From Deinococcus sp. (GTDB lineage Bacteria > Deinococcota > Deinococci > Deinococcales > Deinococcaceae): a stretch of 46,873 nucleotides of DNA. A model generated the notes under the pieces. It was not told where the DNA came from. It searched no databases and worked only from the letters and a program-made list of their open reading frames with translations. This document shows positions 7,931 through 18,576 of this stretch, one piece after another. Location of the stretch: positions 1-46,873 of the forward strand of contig NZ_JAGLBB010000017.1 in the NCBI RefSeq assembly GCF_018260555.1. Reading direction: 5' to 3'. A program made the translations under genes and the position numbers. Position 1 is the first letter of the stretch, and every line of letters starts with the position of its first letter.

Positions 7931-9604
7931 ATGCGTTCTCCCCTGCCCCGCGCCGTCCTCAACCGTCTGGAAACCGGGCGGCTGGTGGTGCTCAGCGTGC
8001 TGCTGGGCGCCCTGGTGGGGGGTCTGAGCATCATCCTGCGGCTCACGCTGGACGCCGCCGTGCGGCTGGGCACGCTGATCACAGATTACGCGCCGCCCGG
8101 CACGACCGGCGAGGGTGGGTTGATGATGGCGTTCGGATCGGCCACCCCGTGGGGGCTGCTGGCGCTGCCGCTGCTCGGCGCGCTGTACGCGTGGCTGGTT
8201 CCCGCCCGGCTGGGCGATCCGCTGACGCAACTGGTGCGCGGCTACCACGCGCGTGGGCAGTGGCCGGGGCCGCTGCTACAGGTGCGGACGCTCGCGGCGA
8301 CCCTGCTGGCGTATGGTTCGGGCCTGCTGATCGGGCGGGACTCGGCGTTCACCATGACCGGCCAACTGGGCGCGCGGCTGATGCAGCGCGTGACCCGCCT
8401 GGACGCGGTCGAGGCCCGCACACTGACCCTGGCGGGCGCGGCGGCGGCGCTGGGCGCGGTGCTGCACGCGCCGCTGGCCGCCGCGGTCCTGATTGCCGAG
8501 GTGCTGTACCGCCGCTTCGAGTTCGAGTTCGAGGTGGTCATGCCGTGCGTGCTGGCGGCCGTGGCGGGGACGGCCGTGTACGGGCTGGCGTTCGGGTTCG
8601 CGCCGCTGCTGGCCTTCCCGGACGTGCAGGTGCCGGCCAGCACGCAGTTCCCGGCGTTCCTGCTGGTGGCGCTGGCGGCCACGCTGCTGGGCTGGCTGTC
8701 GCTGCTGGCGTGCCGGGTGCTGCCAGAAGCGTGGTCCGGTGGCCGTATGCGGCCGCTGCTGGGTCTGATTTTCGGCGGGATCACGGCGGCCGCCGCTGCG
8801 TTCAGCACGCCGGCCGTGCTGGGAGACGGGAGCGGCTGGGTTCAGCTGAGCGCGGCCGGGTTCATGGGCACCGAGGGCCTGGGGCTGAGCGCGTGGCGCT
8901 GGTTGCTGCTGGCGCTGGGCGCGCAGATCGCGCTGGGCGGTGGGGTGCTGCCGTCAGTGGGTGTGGGCGGCCTGCTGGGCGCGGGCCTGAGCAGTCTGCT
9001 GGGCGTCGATACCGCCACGGGCAGCATGGTCGGGGCAGTCGCGTTCCTGACGGTCACGTTGAACGTGCCGCTGGGCGCCACGCTGCTGGGCGTCGCGTGG
9101 GGCGGCGACACGCTGCTGCCCGTGGCGCTGGTCGCCAGCAGCGTGGCGCACTTCCTGAGCGGCACGAGTGGGATCATTCCGTCGCAGCTTCAGGCCCGCC
9201 GGGACAGCGCCGTGCATGCCGGCCCGGCGTGGCTGCCGGACTCCGTGCGGTTCGTCACGCGCCGGAGCTCGGCCGCCCAGCCCGGCGTGCCGTTCGACGC
9301 GCCGCAGGACTCCCCGGCAGACGCGCCCGGAGCGGAGGACCTGCCGGTGGACGGGGACCTGCTGCCAGCCCCGACCGCCGAGCGCGAACTGTACCGCCGG
9401 GCCGTGCCGCCGGGCTGGCTCGGCGCGCGCCTGAGCCTCCTGAGCCTCCCGCCGGGTGTAGAGGTGGTCGGGATCGTCCGGGACGGCTCGGTGCGCCTGC
9501 CCCGCCCGGAACTGCGCCTGACCACGCAGGACGAACTGGTGTTCCTGGCCCGCCCGGAGGCTTACCACGCGCTCGAAGGCATCCTGCGACTACCGGGCCA
9601 CTAA
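7931..9604 (+). CDS. ClC-family chloride channel/transporter with C-terminal RCK_C domain
   Basis: A membrane protein of about 557 residues. The ClC core spans about 15-440 with many hydrophobic helices. The motif GGGVLPSVGVGGLLGA near residue 340 corresponds to the family's GxFxP region, and the helix after GRDSAFTMTGQLGARL corresponds to GREGP. Two departures are notable: the gating-glutamate position carries Asp (GRDSA, Asp137) and the GSGIP signature is not recognisable. The C-terminal 75 residues (LGARLSLLSLPPGVEVVGIVRDG to ELVFLARPEAYHAL) form a TrkA-C/RCK_C ligand-binding domain, a fusion known in some bacterial ClC proteins. The ATG at 7931 starts just before the first helix and follows a -10-like box. 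The ion and the mechanism (channel or proton exchanger) are not decided by the sequence. Confidence 0.85.
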   Translation: MRSPLPRAVLNRLETGRLVVLSVLLGALVGGLSIILRLTLDAAVRLGTLITDYAPPGTTGEGGLMMAFGSATPWGLLALPLLGALYAWLVPARLGDPLTQLVRGYHARGQWPGPLLQVRTLAATLLAYGSGLLIGRDSAFTMTGQLGARLMQRVTRLDAVEARTLTLAGAAAALGAVLHAPLAAAVLIAEVLYRRFEFEFEVVMPCVLAAVAGTAVYGLAFGFAPLLAFPDVQVPASTQFPAFLLVALAATLLGWLSLLACRVLPEAWSGGRMRPLLGLIFGGITAAAAAFSTPAVLGDGSGWVQLSAAGFMGTEGLGLSAWRWLLLALGAQIALGGGVLPSVGVGGLLGAGLSSLLGVDTATGSMVGAVAFLTVTLNVPLGATLLGVAWGGDTLLPVALVASSVAHFLSGTSGIIPSQLQARRDSAVHAGPAWLPDSVRFVTRRSSAAQPGVPFDAPQDSPADAPGAEDLPVDGDLLPAPTAERELYRRAVPPGWLGARLSLLSLPPGVEVVGIVRDGSVRLPRPELRLTTQDELVFLARPEAYHALEGILRLPGH

Positions 9605-9730
9605 AGGCACTGCGTTTATCTTGTAGATAAACCGCGCGGAGCGCGGAGCAGAAGAAAGTACGTTGCAGCGGGAATGGAGAGGTTCCGGCGCTTTCCTGGG
9701 ACCTCGCAATGTTAGCTCCAACGTACTTAG
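9601..9730 (+). repeat. Family B repeat (130 bp, MITE-like)
   Basis: It starts over the stop codon of the ClC gene (CTAAAGGCACTGCG) and ends CAACGTACTTAG, with imperfect ends CTAAnG.../...GTACTTAG. Inside are two hairpins: TTTATC-ttgta-GATAAA and CCGCG-cggag-CGCGG. It is nearly identical to the inverted copy at 25515-25644. Confidence 0.8.
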
Positions 9731-9764
9731 AGCCGCGATAGGGGCCGGCCGCCGACACGCACAG

Positions 9765-9910
9765 TTGATACGAACTGCGATAAAAGGGGCTGCAAAGACC
9801 CTTCAATCCGAACGAAGCCAGTGAGAGAGGGGCGGATTCCGTCTGTTGCTCGGACTCGCATCCGCTTGGATTAAGCTGGTCCGGCACCGAATCAACCGCA
9901 GTCCATATGA
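9765..9910 (-). repeat. Family A small repeat, diverged copy
   Basis: Read on minus from 9910 it gives TATGGACTGCGGTTGATTCGG, a degenerate second arm (GCTTAATCCAAGCGGATGCGAG), CAGACGGAATCCG and a tail. It fills the space between the family B repeat and the MFS gene; nothing else was seen in 9605-9983. Confidence 0.6.
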
Positions 9911-9983
9911 GTCCCGGGCGGGCTGTCCTGGCATGCGGAACCGACTGCGGCTGGCCCCCGGCAGCCGGGCAGCGTGCGGAGCG

Positions 9984-9989
9984 GATAAT
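9984..9989 (+). promoter_or_regulatory. -10 box, leaderless start of the MFS gene
   Basis: GATAAT lies 7 bases before the ATG at 9997. This is the reason for choosing 9997 over the in-frame ATG at 9988, which overlaps the box. GGAG at about 9978 could alternatively serve as ribosome binding site for the 9988 start. Confidence 0.5.
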
Positions 9990-9996
9990 GCCCCGC

Positions 9997-11229
9997 ATGA
10001 CGCCTGCTCCTTTCCGCGCCTGGGACCGGAACGAACGGCTGGGCATCCTGAACGGCTGGGCGGTGTTCACCGGGGACGGGTTCCTGAACGTGTCAGTCGT
10101 CGTGGTCGGGTTTGCTGCGCGGCTCGGTGCGCCCAACTGGGTGATTGGGCTGCTACCGGCCATCGCGGCGGGTGGGTGGATGCTGCCGCAATTGCTGGTG
10201 GCTGCGCGGGTCCGCAGCTTGCCATACAAGTTGCCGGTGTACCGGTCCGCGGCGCTTGTCCGGACCGGCACGTACGTGGCGATGGTCCTGATCGCGGCCC
10301 TGCTGACCGACAGCCCGGCGCTGTGCCTGACGCTATTCGTCCTGGCCATGATGCTGAACGCTCTGGCCTCCGGCGTGTCCGGCCTGCCGTTCCTGGAAGT
10401 GGTCAGCAAGACCGTGCCGTCCGCGCGCCGCCCGCGTTTTTTCGGGACGCGCAACCTGTACGGGGGACTGCTGGCCTTCGGGGCGGGTCTGCTGGTCCGC
10501 TGGATTCTGGCCTCGGACCTGCCGTTCCCGCTGAATTACGCGCTGATCTTCGCGCTGGGCACGGCTGCGTTCACGTTCGGGTACTGGGTGTTCGGACTGG
10601 TGACCGAACCGGCCGACCCGCCCCTGGCGCGCCAGGGCACCCGCGCGGAGTTCTGCGCCATTCCCGACACGCTGCGCGACCCGCACTTCCGGGCCTTCCT
10701 GATCGTGCGCCTGCTGCTGGCCGCCGCCAGCATGAGCGAACCGTTCTTCGCCGTGAACGCCCTGCGGGAACTGCACTACCCGGCCGCCACGCTGGGCGTG
10801 TTCGTGATGGCCCTGACCGGCGCGGCCCCCCTGTCGAACGTGGTGTGGCAGCGTGTCGCCGAACGCAAGGGCTCGCGGCGCATCATCCGCTACGCCAGCG
10901 TGTTCTACGGTCTCGCCCCGCTGTACGCCGTTGCGGTCGGCGCGCTGGGCCTGAACGCCTGGGCGTACCTGGGGGTGTTCGTGCTTTCCAGCGTGGCTAC
11001 GCAGGGCTTTAACCTGGGCCACACCAATCACCTCCTGAATATCGCCCCCGAAGGTGCCCGCAGCCGCTACATCGGCACGCTGAACACCCTGGTCGGCGCG
11101 GCCCTATTCACTCCGGTGATCGGGGGGCTGCTGGCCGACCGGGTCGGGTACGCGCCCGTGTTCGCCGTCAGCGGGCTGCTGTGCGCCGCTGCGTGGTGGC
11201 AGTGCGGGAACCTGCGCCGCGACGCGTAG
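9997..11229 (+). CDS. Major facilitator superfamily transporter
   Basis: A membrane protein of about 410 residues with roughly 12 hydrophobic segments in two halves. The cytoplasmic loop after the sixth helix is short and charged (RQGTRAEFCAIPDTLRDPHFRAF). The N-terminal helix region (ERLGILNGWAVFTGDGFLNVSVVVVGF) and the loop RKGSRRIIRYASVFYGL fit MFS permeases of unknown substrate. The C-terminal half includes GHTNHLLNIAPEGARSRYIGTLN and TPVIGGLLADRVGY, which resembles MFS signature loops. It stands alone between repeats, with a terminator behind it, so the neighbours give no clue to substrate. Confidence 0.8.
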   Translation: MTPAPFRAWDRNERLGILNGWAVFTGDGFLNVSVVVVGFAARLGAPNWVIGLLPAIAAGGWMLPQLLVAARVRSLPYKLPVYRSAALVRTGTYVAMVLIAALLTDSPALCLTLFVLAMMLNALASGVSGLPFLEVVSKTVPSARRPRFFGTRNLYGGLLAFGAGLLVRWILASDLPFPLNYALIFALGTAAFTFGYWVFGLVTEPADPPLARQGTRAEFCAIPDTLRDPHFRAFLIVRLLLAAASMSEPFFAVNALRELHYPAATLGVFVMALTGAAPLSNVVWQRVAERKGSRRIIRYASVFYGLAPLYAVAVGALGLNAWAYLGVFVLSSVATQGFNLGHTNHLLNIAPEGARSRYIGTLNTLVGAALFTPVIGGLLADRVGYAPVFAVSGLLCAAAWWQCGNLRRDA

Positions 11230-11262
11230 GCCTGGCCGGAAGCCAGCTGGCTCTCCGGCCCC
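11230..11262 (+). terminator. Hairpin after the MFS gene
   Basis: The stem GGCCGGA/TCCGGCC encloses a nested GCCAGCTGGC. It sits directly behind the MFS stop codon. There is no T-run, so termination strength is uncertain. Confidence 0.5.
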
Positions 11263-11272
11263 CCTCCCCCCT

Positions 11273-11391
11273 TCCGGTTGACCGTTTCCTTGGACGGTTC
11301 AACCGACGCCCATGCGGATTCAGTCTGTTTCGCTTCTAATCGCATCCGCTCGGATTGATTCGGAGCGGTCCCGAATCAATCGGAATCCGTC
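11273..11391 (-). repeat. Family A small repeat abutting the ABC ATPase stop
   Basis: Read on minus, the ATPase stop TGA is followed at once by GACGGATTCCGATTGATTC, a loop, GAATCAATCCGAGCGGATGCG and AACAGACTGAATCCGCATGG. The stem GATTGATTC/GAATCAATC is perfect. Confidence 0.8.
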
Positions 11392-12216
11392 TCAGTGGTC
11401 CAGAATCTTGCTCAGGAACTGCTTGGCGCGGTCGTGCTGGGGGTTCTGGTAGAAGGCTTCGGGCGTGGTGTCCTCCACGATGTTGCCCTGGTCGAAGAAC
11501 AGGATGCGGTCGGCGACCTCGCGCGCGAAGCCCATCTCGTGCGTGACGACCAGCATGGTCATGCCGGTACGCGCCAGTTCCTTCATGACGTCCAGCACCT
11601 CCTTGATCATCTCGGGGTCCAGGGCGCTGGTGGGCTCGTCGAACAGCATGACCTTGGGGTCCATGGCCAGGGCGCGGGCAATCGCCACGCGCTGCTGCTG
11701 CCCGCCGGACAGTTGCGCCGGGTACTTGTGCGCCTGCTCCTCGATGCCCACGCGGCGCAGCAGGTCCAGCCCCCGCTGATCGGCGTCTGCCCTGCTGGCC
11801 TTCCGGACGCGGGTGGGGGCCAGCGTAATGTTCTCCAGGACAGTCAGGTGCGGAAACAGGTTAAACGACTGGAAGACCATGCCGACCTCACGGCGGATGG
11901 CGTCCAGGTTGCCCTTGCCGTTCAGGGGGATGCCGTCCACGGTGATGGTGCCGCCGTCGTGCGCGTCAAGGGCGTTGATGGTGCGGATGAAGGTGCTCTT
12001 GCCGCTGCCGCTGGGGCCGATGATGACCACGACCTCACCGGGCTGCACGGTCAGGTTCACGCCGCGCAGCGCGTGGAAGGTGCCGAAGTGCTTGTGCACG
12101 TTCTGCGCGTCGATGATGGGTGGTCCGTCCTGCTGCCCCGCGTGCGCGCGGGTCTGACCAGGCCGGGGGGCCGGGCCGGCCGCTTCTTTCCTGAGGGACG
12201 GGGAGGAATGCGTCAT
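11392..12216 (-). CDS. Polar amino acid ABC transporter ATP-binding protein (GlnQ type)
   Basis: A 274-residue ABC ATPase that should drive import of a polar amino acid. Walker A is GPSGSGKST, the Q-loop is VGMVFQSFNLFPHLTVLENITLA, the signature is LSGGQQQRVAIARAL, and Walker B is VMLFDEPTSALD, followed by the switch His in VVTHEMGFA. The N-terminal 33 residues (to about GQQDGPPIID) are an extra Pro/Ala-rich stretch not usual in GlnQ proteins. A -10 box (TAGACT) lies 6 bases before the ATG, so its RNA is probably leaderless and made independently. Its likely partners, the permease at 17633-18424 and the binding protein at 18759-19517, are on the same strand but separated by a plus-strand transporter block. 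Confidence 0.92.
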   Translation of the reverse strand: MTHSSPSLRKEAAGPAPRPGQTRAHAGQQDGPPIIDAQNVHKHFGTFHALRGVNLTVQPGEVVVIIGPSGSGKSTFIRTINALDAHDGGTITVDGIPLNGKGNLDAIRREVGMVFQSFNLFPHLTVLENITLAPTRVRKASRADADQRGLDLLRRVGIEEQAHKYPAQLSGGQQQRVAIARALAMDPKVMLFDEPTSALDPEMIKEVLDVMKELARTGMTMLVVTHEMGFAREVADRILFFDQGNIVEDTTPEAFYQNPQHDRAKQFLSKILDH

Positions 12217-12222
12217 GCGGGC

Positions 12223-12228
12223 AGTCTA
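12223..12228 (-). promoter_or_regulatory. -10 box, leaderless start of the ABC ATPase
   Basis: On minus, TAGACT is followed by GCCCGC and then the ATG at 12216. The 6-base spacing places the transcript start at the start codon. There is no Shine-Dalgarno sequence. Confidence 0.55.
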
Positions 12229-12469
12229 CCGTCCGCCCGCCGGGCACGACAGGCGTGAGGCCCGCGGCACTGGGCTCACCGTGCCGTGCGGGGCCGTGTG
12301 GGATGGGCGCGGTTCACTCGTCCCGCACCCACGGGCCGCACCTAGGTATCAGCGAGCCCAGGGCCGGCAAGGCGGGCCCGCTCGGTTTCGTTGATGGCTG
12401 GCGCACCTGTGCACGGAGCCTGCCCCGCCCATGTTCCCCACCCGGTCCCGTAAAGGGCGGCACCGTCGC

Positions 12470-12496
12470 TTGTTAACCCAACCTGTATGCTAAAAT
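12470..12496 (+). promoter_or_regulatory. Candidate promoter of the TAXI gene
   Basis: TTGTTA and TAAAAT are separated by 15 bases, with an extended -10 (TGC before TAAAAT). The predicted start is about 60 bases before the TAXI ATG, leaving room for its ribosome binding site. The rest of 12229-12560 shows no gene. Confidence 0.4.
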
Positions 12497-12560
12497 CACC
12501 TTTCTCACGTGCGGCCCAGTCTGTCGGCAGGCCGCCGAACCTTTCAACACAGGAGTTCCC

Positions 12561-13529
12561 ATGAAGAAAAACACCCGTCAACTGACCGCTGTTCTCGTTC
12601 TCGGCACGGCCGCCGCCGCTCTCGCCCAGGGCACCACCTTCCTGACCATCGGCTCGGGCAGCACTACCGGCGTGTACTTCCCGGTCGCGACCGGCATGGC
12701 CAAGATGCTGAACGACACCGGCAGCGGCGTACGTGCCAACGCCCGCTCGACCGGCGGCAGCGTGTTCAACATGGGTGCCATCGCCAGCGGGGAACTCGAC
12801 GCGGCCGTTGCCCAGAATGACGTCGTGTACTACGCGTATAAAGGCACGGGCCTCCAGGCATTCCAGGGCAAGGCGAACAGCAAACTGCGCACCATGGCCG
12901 TCCTGTACCCCGAGGTGCTGCACATCGTGGCCCGCAAGGACAGCGGCATCAAGACCGTCGCAGACCTGAAAGGCAAGCGCGTGGTGATCGGTGACCTGGG
13001 CTCCGGCACGGAACTGACCGCCAAGCAGGTCATGGAAGCGTACGGCCTGGGCTTTGATGACCTGGGGCAGGCGCTGCGCGTCTCGCCCGCTCAGGGCATC
13101 AGCCTGATGCAGGACAAGCGCGCCGACGCGCTGTTCTTCACCGTGGGCGTGGGGGCCAGCGCCATCGCGCAGATCGCGCAGACCGTGGACGTGAGCATGG
13201 TCCCGGTCAGTGGGAACCAGGCCAGCAGTCTGCTCAAGAAATACCCCTTCTACGTGAGGTACAACATTCCTGCCAAGAGCTACAAGGGCATCGGCGCGAC
13301 CGTGCCCAGCGTCGCCGTGCAGGCCACCCTGGTCACCAGCACCGCCATGAGCGAGGACGCCATCTACCGGGCCATGAAGGGCATCTTCGACAATGAGGCC
13401 GACCTGAAAGCCATTCACCCCAGCCTGGCCACCAACTTCAGTTACGCCAAGGCCGTCACGGGCCTGCCCGCGCCGCTGCACCCGGGCGCCGTGAAGTTCT
13501 TCAAGGAAAAAGGACTGAACGTCAAATAA
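12561..13529 (+). CDS. TAXI family TRAP transporter solute-binding protein
   Basis: A 322-residue secreted binding protein. The signal peptide ends near residue 22 (AAAALAQ-GTTF). The mature start FLTIGSGSTTGVYFPVATGMAKML is the TAXI signature, followed by ARSTGGSVFNMGAIASGELDAAVAQNDVVYYAY and VTADLKGKRVVIGDLGSGT-like residues (VADLKGKRVVIGDLGSG). TAXI proteins capture dicarboxylates or amino acids such as glutamate for sodium-driven uptake through a fused TRAP permease, which is the next gene. The ribosome binding site AGGAG lies 6 bases before the ATG. The stop codon is followed directly by a family A repeat, which separates it from the permease gene by 326 bp. Confidence 0.95.
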   Translation: MKKNTRQLTAVLVLGTAAAALAQGTTFLTIGSGSTTGVYFPVATGMAKMLNDTGSGVRANARSTGGSVFNMGAIASGELDAAVAQNDVVYYAYKGTGLQAFQGKANSKLRTMAVLYPEVLHIVARKDSGIKTVADLKGKRVVIGDLGSGTELTAKQVMEAYGLGFDDLGQALRVSPAQGISLMQDKRADALFFTVGVGASAIAQIAQTVDVSMVPVSGNQASSLLKKYPFYVRYNIPAKSYKGIGATVPSVAVQATLVTSTAMSEDAIYRAMKGIFDNEADLKAIHPSLATNFSYAKAVTGLPAPLHPGAVKFFKEKGLNVK

Positions 13530-13665
13530 GACGGATTCCGATTGATTCGCTGCAGTTCTGAATCAATCCGAGCGGACGCGAGTAGGAACAGGATACGCCC
13601 CTTCGCGGTATGGAGCCACAGACGGTGCTTTTCCGTCTGTGGCGCAGTGGAGCGGCAGTCCGTAT
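13530..13665 (+). repeat. Family A small repeat abutting the TAXI stop
   Basis: The stop TAA is followed at once by GACGGATTCCGATTGATTC, then the second arm GAATCAATCCGAGCGGACG, the GGTATGGAGCCACAGACGG segment and GTGGCGCAGTGGAGCGGCAG, ending TCCGTAT. This is the most complete family A copy. The remaining 13666-13855 holds no gene. Confidence 0.88.
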
Positions 13666-13855
13666 CAGTGCGGGCACTCCGGTCCGGGACGCCGTGTCCT
13701 GAACCGCAGCAGCCGGGGCCAGCCGTGGAATGATCGGGCTGGCCCCACACCTTGATTTTTCCGCTCGTTGATACCCGCACCGGTCCCCCCGCACGCACTG
13801 GTCCCCCCGCACACACCGGTCCGGGCCGTTTCTGTTCAAGGAGAACCCCACACGC

Positions 13856-16012
<2,157 letters not shown>

Positions 16013-16110
16013 TACGGACTCGGATGCGAGGAGGAGAAAAACGGGTTCCAGGCATGGAGCAGACAGATCGGTGGTGTTGCGATCTGTCTGCGAGACAGAT
16101 GGCAGCCCGC
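16013..16110 (+). repeat. Family A repeat variant with terminator-like hairpin
   Basis: It follows the permease stop directly (TGATACGGACTCGGATGCGAGG) and carries the segments CGGGTTCCAGGCATGGAG and CAGATGGCAG seen in other copies. An 11-bp perfect stem, GCAGACAGATC/GATCTGTCTGC (16061-16092), probably ends transcription of the TRAP gene. Confidence 0.65.
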
Positions 16111-16202
16111 ATCGGGGTCCCACAAGGAATACCCAAGTCGAAACGCCCGGGCATGTCAGCCGGGGCGTTACGCGTGGCTGGGCGCGGTGTCAGGATAATG
16201 AG

Positions 16203-17381
16203 ATGAACGTCCCCCCCTCTCCTGGCTCCACCCAACGCCCGGCCCGGCCCGACTGGCGTGACGCCCGCGACGTTCCGCAGCTGCTGCAGATCCTGTGGGC
16301 GCAGCCGACCGTCCGGCTGACCGCTTACCTGTTCCTGCTGCTGGCCGCCGTGTGGACGCTGGCGTGGGGTTCACAACTGATGGCCAGCGTGATCGTGACT
16401 GTCATCGCCGCGTACGGACTGGCGTTCCTGGCGAACCCACTGCTGTCGTGGCTGGAACGCCACCGCGTGAGCCGCATGGTGGGCGTCATGCTGCTGCTGT
16501 CGGTGACCATCGCTCTCACGACCCTGCTCGTCATGACGGTCAGTTCCCAGGTGACTGGGCTGATCAACGGCATTCCGGAACTCGCGCGGAACCTCAAGGG
16601 CATTACCAGTTCAGTCCTTGACCGGCTGGACAGCGTGAAGGGCGCAGAGGGCATCAAGGAAAGCCTCTCGAAGTACATCGACGAGCAGATCAACAACCTG
16701 ACCACCAACACCGGTCCGCTGCTGGAACGGCTGGTGAACGCCGGGCCGGACGTGCTGGGCACCCTGTCCAGTCTGGTGGGCTGGCTGGGGCAGTTGGGGT
16801 TCATCGTGACGCTCGCCATGTACTTCATGCTGGATTACGACCGGGCGGGCCGCAGCGTCCTGAAGGTGTTCCCGCGCCGCTGGCAGCCCACGCTGCTGCG
16901 CCTCTCGGACGACGTGAGCGGCAGTTTCGGTGGCTTTCTGCGCGGGCAACTGCTGCTGATGCTCAGCACCGCCGTCCTGGCCACGGCGGGCCTGATGGCC
17001 CTGCGGGTCCCGAACGCCCTGGCGCTGGGTCTGCTGAGCGGCCTGTTAAGCCTCGTGCCGTACGTGGGCATCGTGGTGGCCGCCGCCGTGCCCATGCTGC
17101 TGGCCGCCACGCAGGGCGCGCTGACGGTCGGGCTGGTCGCTGCGCTGTACTTCTTCATCAATCAGATTCAGGGGAACGTACTGGGGCCGCTGATCATGGG
17201 CCGCACCATGCACCTGAGCCCGGCCGCCATCCTGATCGCGTTGCTGGTCGGCCTGTCTATCGCCGGGGTGCCCGGCGCAGTCCTGGCGATTCCGCTGGCC
17301 ACGCTGTTCAAACGCTGGTTGAAACGCTACTGGCTGACCACCCGCGCCTACCGGGGCGACAGCATCGACGCGACGCAGTAA
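16203..17381 (+). CDS. AI-2E family transporter (PerM/YdiK-like)
   Basis: A 392-residue membrane protein of the AI-2E exporter superfamily. It has two or three N-terminal helices (VRLTAYLFLLLAAVWTLAWG, MASVIVTVIAAYGLAFLANPLLSWLERHRVSR), a long soluble stretch (about 125-205) rich in Leu, Asn and Thr, and then a C-terminal group of helices. The conserved C-terminal segment reads LVPYVGIVVAAAVPMLLAATQGALTVG, then NQIQGNVLGPLIMGRTMHLSPAAILIALLVGLSIAGVPGAVLAIPLA, which is diagnostic. Members export small molecules or act in sodium/proton exchange; the name AI-2E reflects one member and should not be taken as function here. The ATG at 16203 is chosen because the protein homology starts there and AGGA lies upstream. 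Confidence 0.88.
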   Translation: MNVPPSPGSTQRPARPDWRDARDVPQLLQILWAQPTVRLTAYLFLLLAAVWTLAWGSQLMASVIVTVIAAYGLAFLANPLLSWLERHRVSRMVGVMLLLSVTIALTTLLVMTVSSQVTGLINGIPELARNLKGITSSVLDRLDSVKGAEGIKESLSKYIDEQINNLTTNTGPLLERLVNAGPDVLGTLSSLVGWLGQLGFIVTLAMYFMLDYDRAGRSVLKVFPRRWQPTLLRLSDDVSGSFGGFLRGQLLLMLSTAVLATAGLMALRVPNALALGLLSGLLSLVPYVGIVVAAAVPMLLAATQGALTVGLVAALYFFINQIQGNVLGPLIMGRTMHLSPAAILIALLVGLSIAGVPGAVLAIPLATLFKRWLKRYWLTTRAYRGDSIDATQ

Positions 17382-17435
17382 GTCGCCTCTCGCCTCAGCG
17401 GGCCACACCTCACGCACCGCGAGCCGATCAGGAGC

Positions 17436-17467
17436 AGGCACCGGACCCCCATCGCGGTCCGGTGCCT
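17436..17467. terminator. Bidirectional hairpin between AI-2E gene and ABC permease
   Basis: A perfect 11-bp stem, AGGCACCGGAC/GTCCGGTGCCT, with a 10-base loop lies between converging genes. There is no clear T-run on either side. Confidence 0.6.
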
Positions 17468-17484
17468 GGTCCGGTCTGCGTATG

Positions 17485-17619
17485 ATACGGATTCCGATTG
17501 ATTCGGTGCAGTTCTGAATCAATCCGAGCGGACGCGAGTAGGAACAGCAGACGGATTTCGCGATATGGAGCCGCAGGCGGCGCTTTTCCGACTGTGGTGG
17601 AATGGAGCGGAATCCGTAT
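17485..17619 (+). repeat. Family A small repeat
   Basis: ATACGGATTCCGATTGATTCGG, the perfect stem GATTGATTC/GAATCAATC, GAGCGGACGCGAGTAGGAAC, and a tail ending GGAGCGGAATCCGTAT. It lies between the hairpin at 17436-17467 and the permease stop, 14 bases away. Confidence 0.85.
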
Positions 17620-17632
17620 GGGCGGGAACCGT

Positions 17633-18424
17633 TCAGCGGGTGGCGATCTTCACGCGGCGTTCCAGCTGATCGGTGAAGAAGGTCATCACGGTCGTCAGGG
17701 CGAGGTACACGGCCCCCACCGTCGTCAGGACCGGTACGGGCAGGAAGCTCTCGCTACTGACCCGCTGACCGGCCAGCGCAAGTTCCAGCAGCGAGATGGT
17801 CGACGCCAGCGAGGAATCCTTGAGCAGCGCCACGAGATTGTTCACCAGGGGCGGCACGACCAGTCGCAGGGCCTGCGGCAGCACCACCGTCCGCATGGTC
17901 TGCGCGCCACTCAGGCCAAGGCTGCGGGCCGCCTCGGTCTGCCCGCGCGGAATGGCCAGAATCCCGGCGCGGATCACCTCTGCGTTGTACGCCCCGACGT
18001 TCAGGGACAGGGCGATCACCGCAGACCAGAACTCGTTGATCTGCACCTTGATCCCCAGTCCTTCCAGGAGGGGCGGTACTGCGTAGTACGCAAAAAAGAT
18101 TTGAATCAGGAGCGGCGTCCCGCGAATCAACCACACGAACAGGTTGGCGGGCGCGCGGACCAGCCACGACGCGCTGGTCTTCTGAATGCCCGCCACCAGC
18201 CCGAGCAGGAGCCCGATCAGGCCACTGACCACCGTGAGTTGCAACGTGATCTGCGCGCCCTCCACGAACAGGTCAGCGCGCGGCCCAATTGGATCGGGCA
18301 TCTGCCGCAGAATCACCGTGATCAGGTAGAACAGCAGCAGGAACGCGGCGGCCGCGCCGATCAGCCACAGCACAATCGCGCCCGGCCCGAGCGGCTGGTT
18401 CCGGGGGGTAGCAGGAGCGGTCAA
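17633..18424 (-). CDS. Polar amino acid ABC transporter permease (HEQRo family)
   Basis: A 263-residue permease for a polar amino acid importer. After an N-terminal helix (IVLWLIGAAAAFLLLFYLI) and a short periplasmic loop come the five core helices of the family, with TLQLTVVSGLIGLLLGLV, the FVWLIRGTPLLIQIFFAYY segment and the cytoplasmic EAA loop SLGLSGAQTMRTVVLPQALRLVVPPLVNN, the contact site for the ATPase. The start is TTG at 18424, chosen because GGAGG lies 6 bases upstream and no ATG or GTG fits better. It follows the binding protein gene at 18759-19517 on the same strand, separated by 334 bp that hold a family A repeat. The ATPase partner is probably the distant gene at 11392-12216. 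Confidence 0.9.
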   Translation of the reverse strand: MTAPATPRNQPLGPGAIVLWLIGAAAAFLLLFYLITVILRQMPDPIGPRADLFVEGAQITLQLTVVSGLIGLLLGLVAGIQKTSASWLVRAPANLFVWLIRGTPLLIQIFFAYYAVPPLLEGLGIKVQINEFWSAVIALSLNVGAYNAEVIRAGILAIPRGQTEAARSLGLSGAQTMRTVVLPQALRLVVPPLVNNLVALLKDSSLASTISLLELALAGQRVSSESFLPVPVLTTVGAVYLALTTVMTFFTDQLERRVKIATR

Positions 18425-18430
18425 GGGAGC

Positions 18431-18435
18431 CTCCG
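18431..18435 (-). promoter_or_regulatory. Ribosome binding site that fixes a TTG start
   Basis: On minus, GGAGG precedes CTCCC and then TTG ACC GCT at 18424. This spacing supports initiation at TTG for the permease. Confidence 0.6.
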
Positions 18436-18576
18436 GGACAGAAGGTCTGGTGAAAAAAGCGAGCTGGTCTGCATTTGAAAGATAATGGCATACCCGCCGG
18501 ACCAGGAGAAACCCGGCCGCTCAAGGCAACGCAGTCCCCCACTCCCGAGGGGTCTGCGGGCCGACTGGGGCAGCAC

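Noticed and set aside
7864..9630. A 588-codon plus-strand frame overlapping the ClC gene
   Set aside because: Its composition is Arg/Gly/Ala-rich with no hydrophobic helices; the other frame has ClC and RCK_C motifs.
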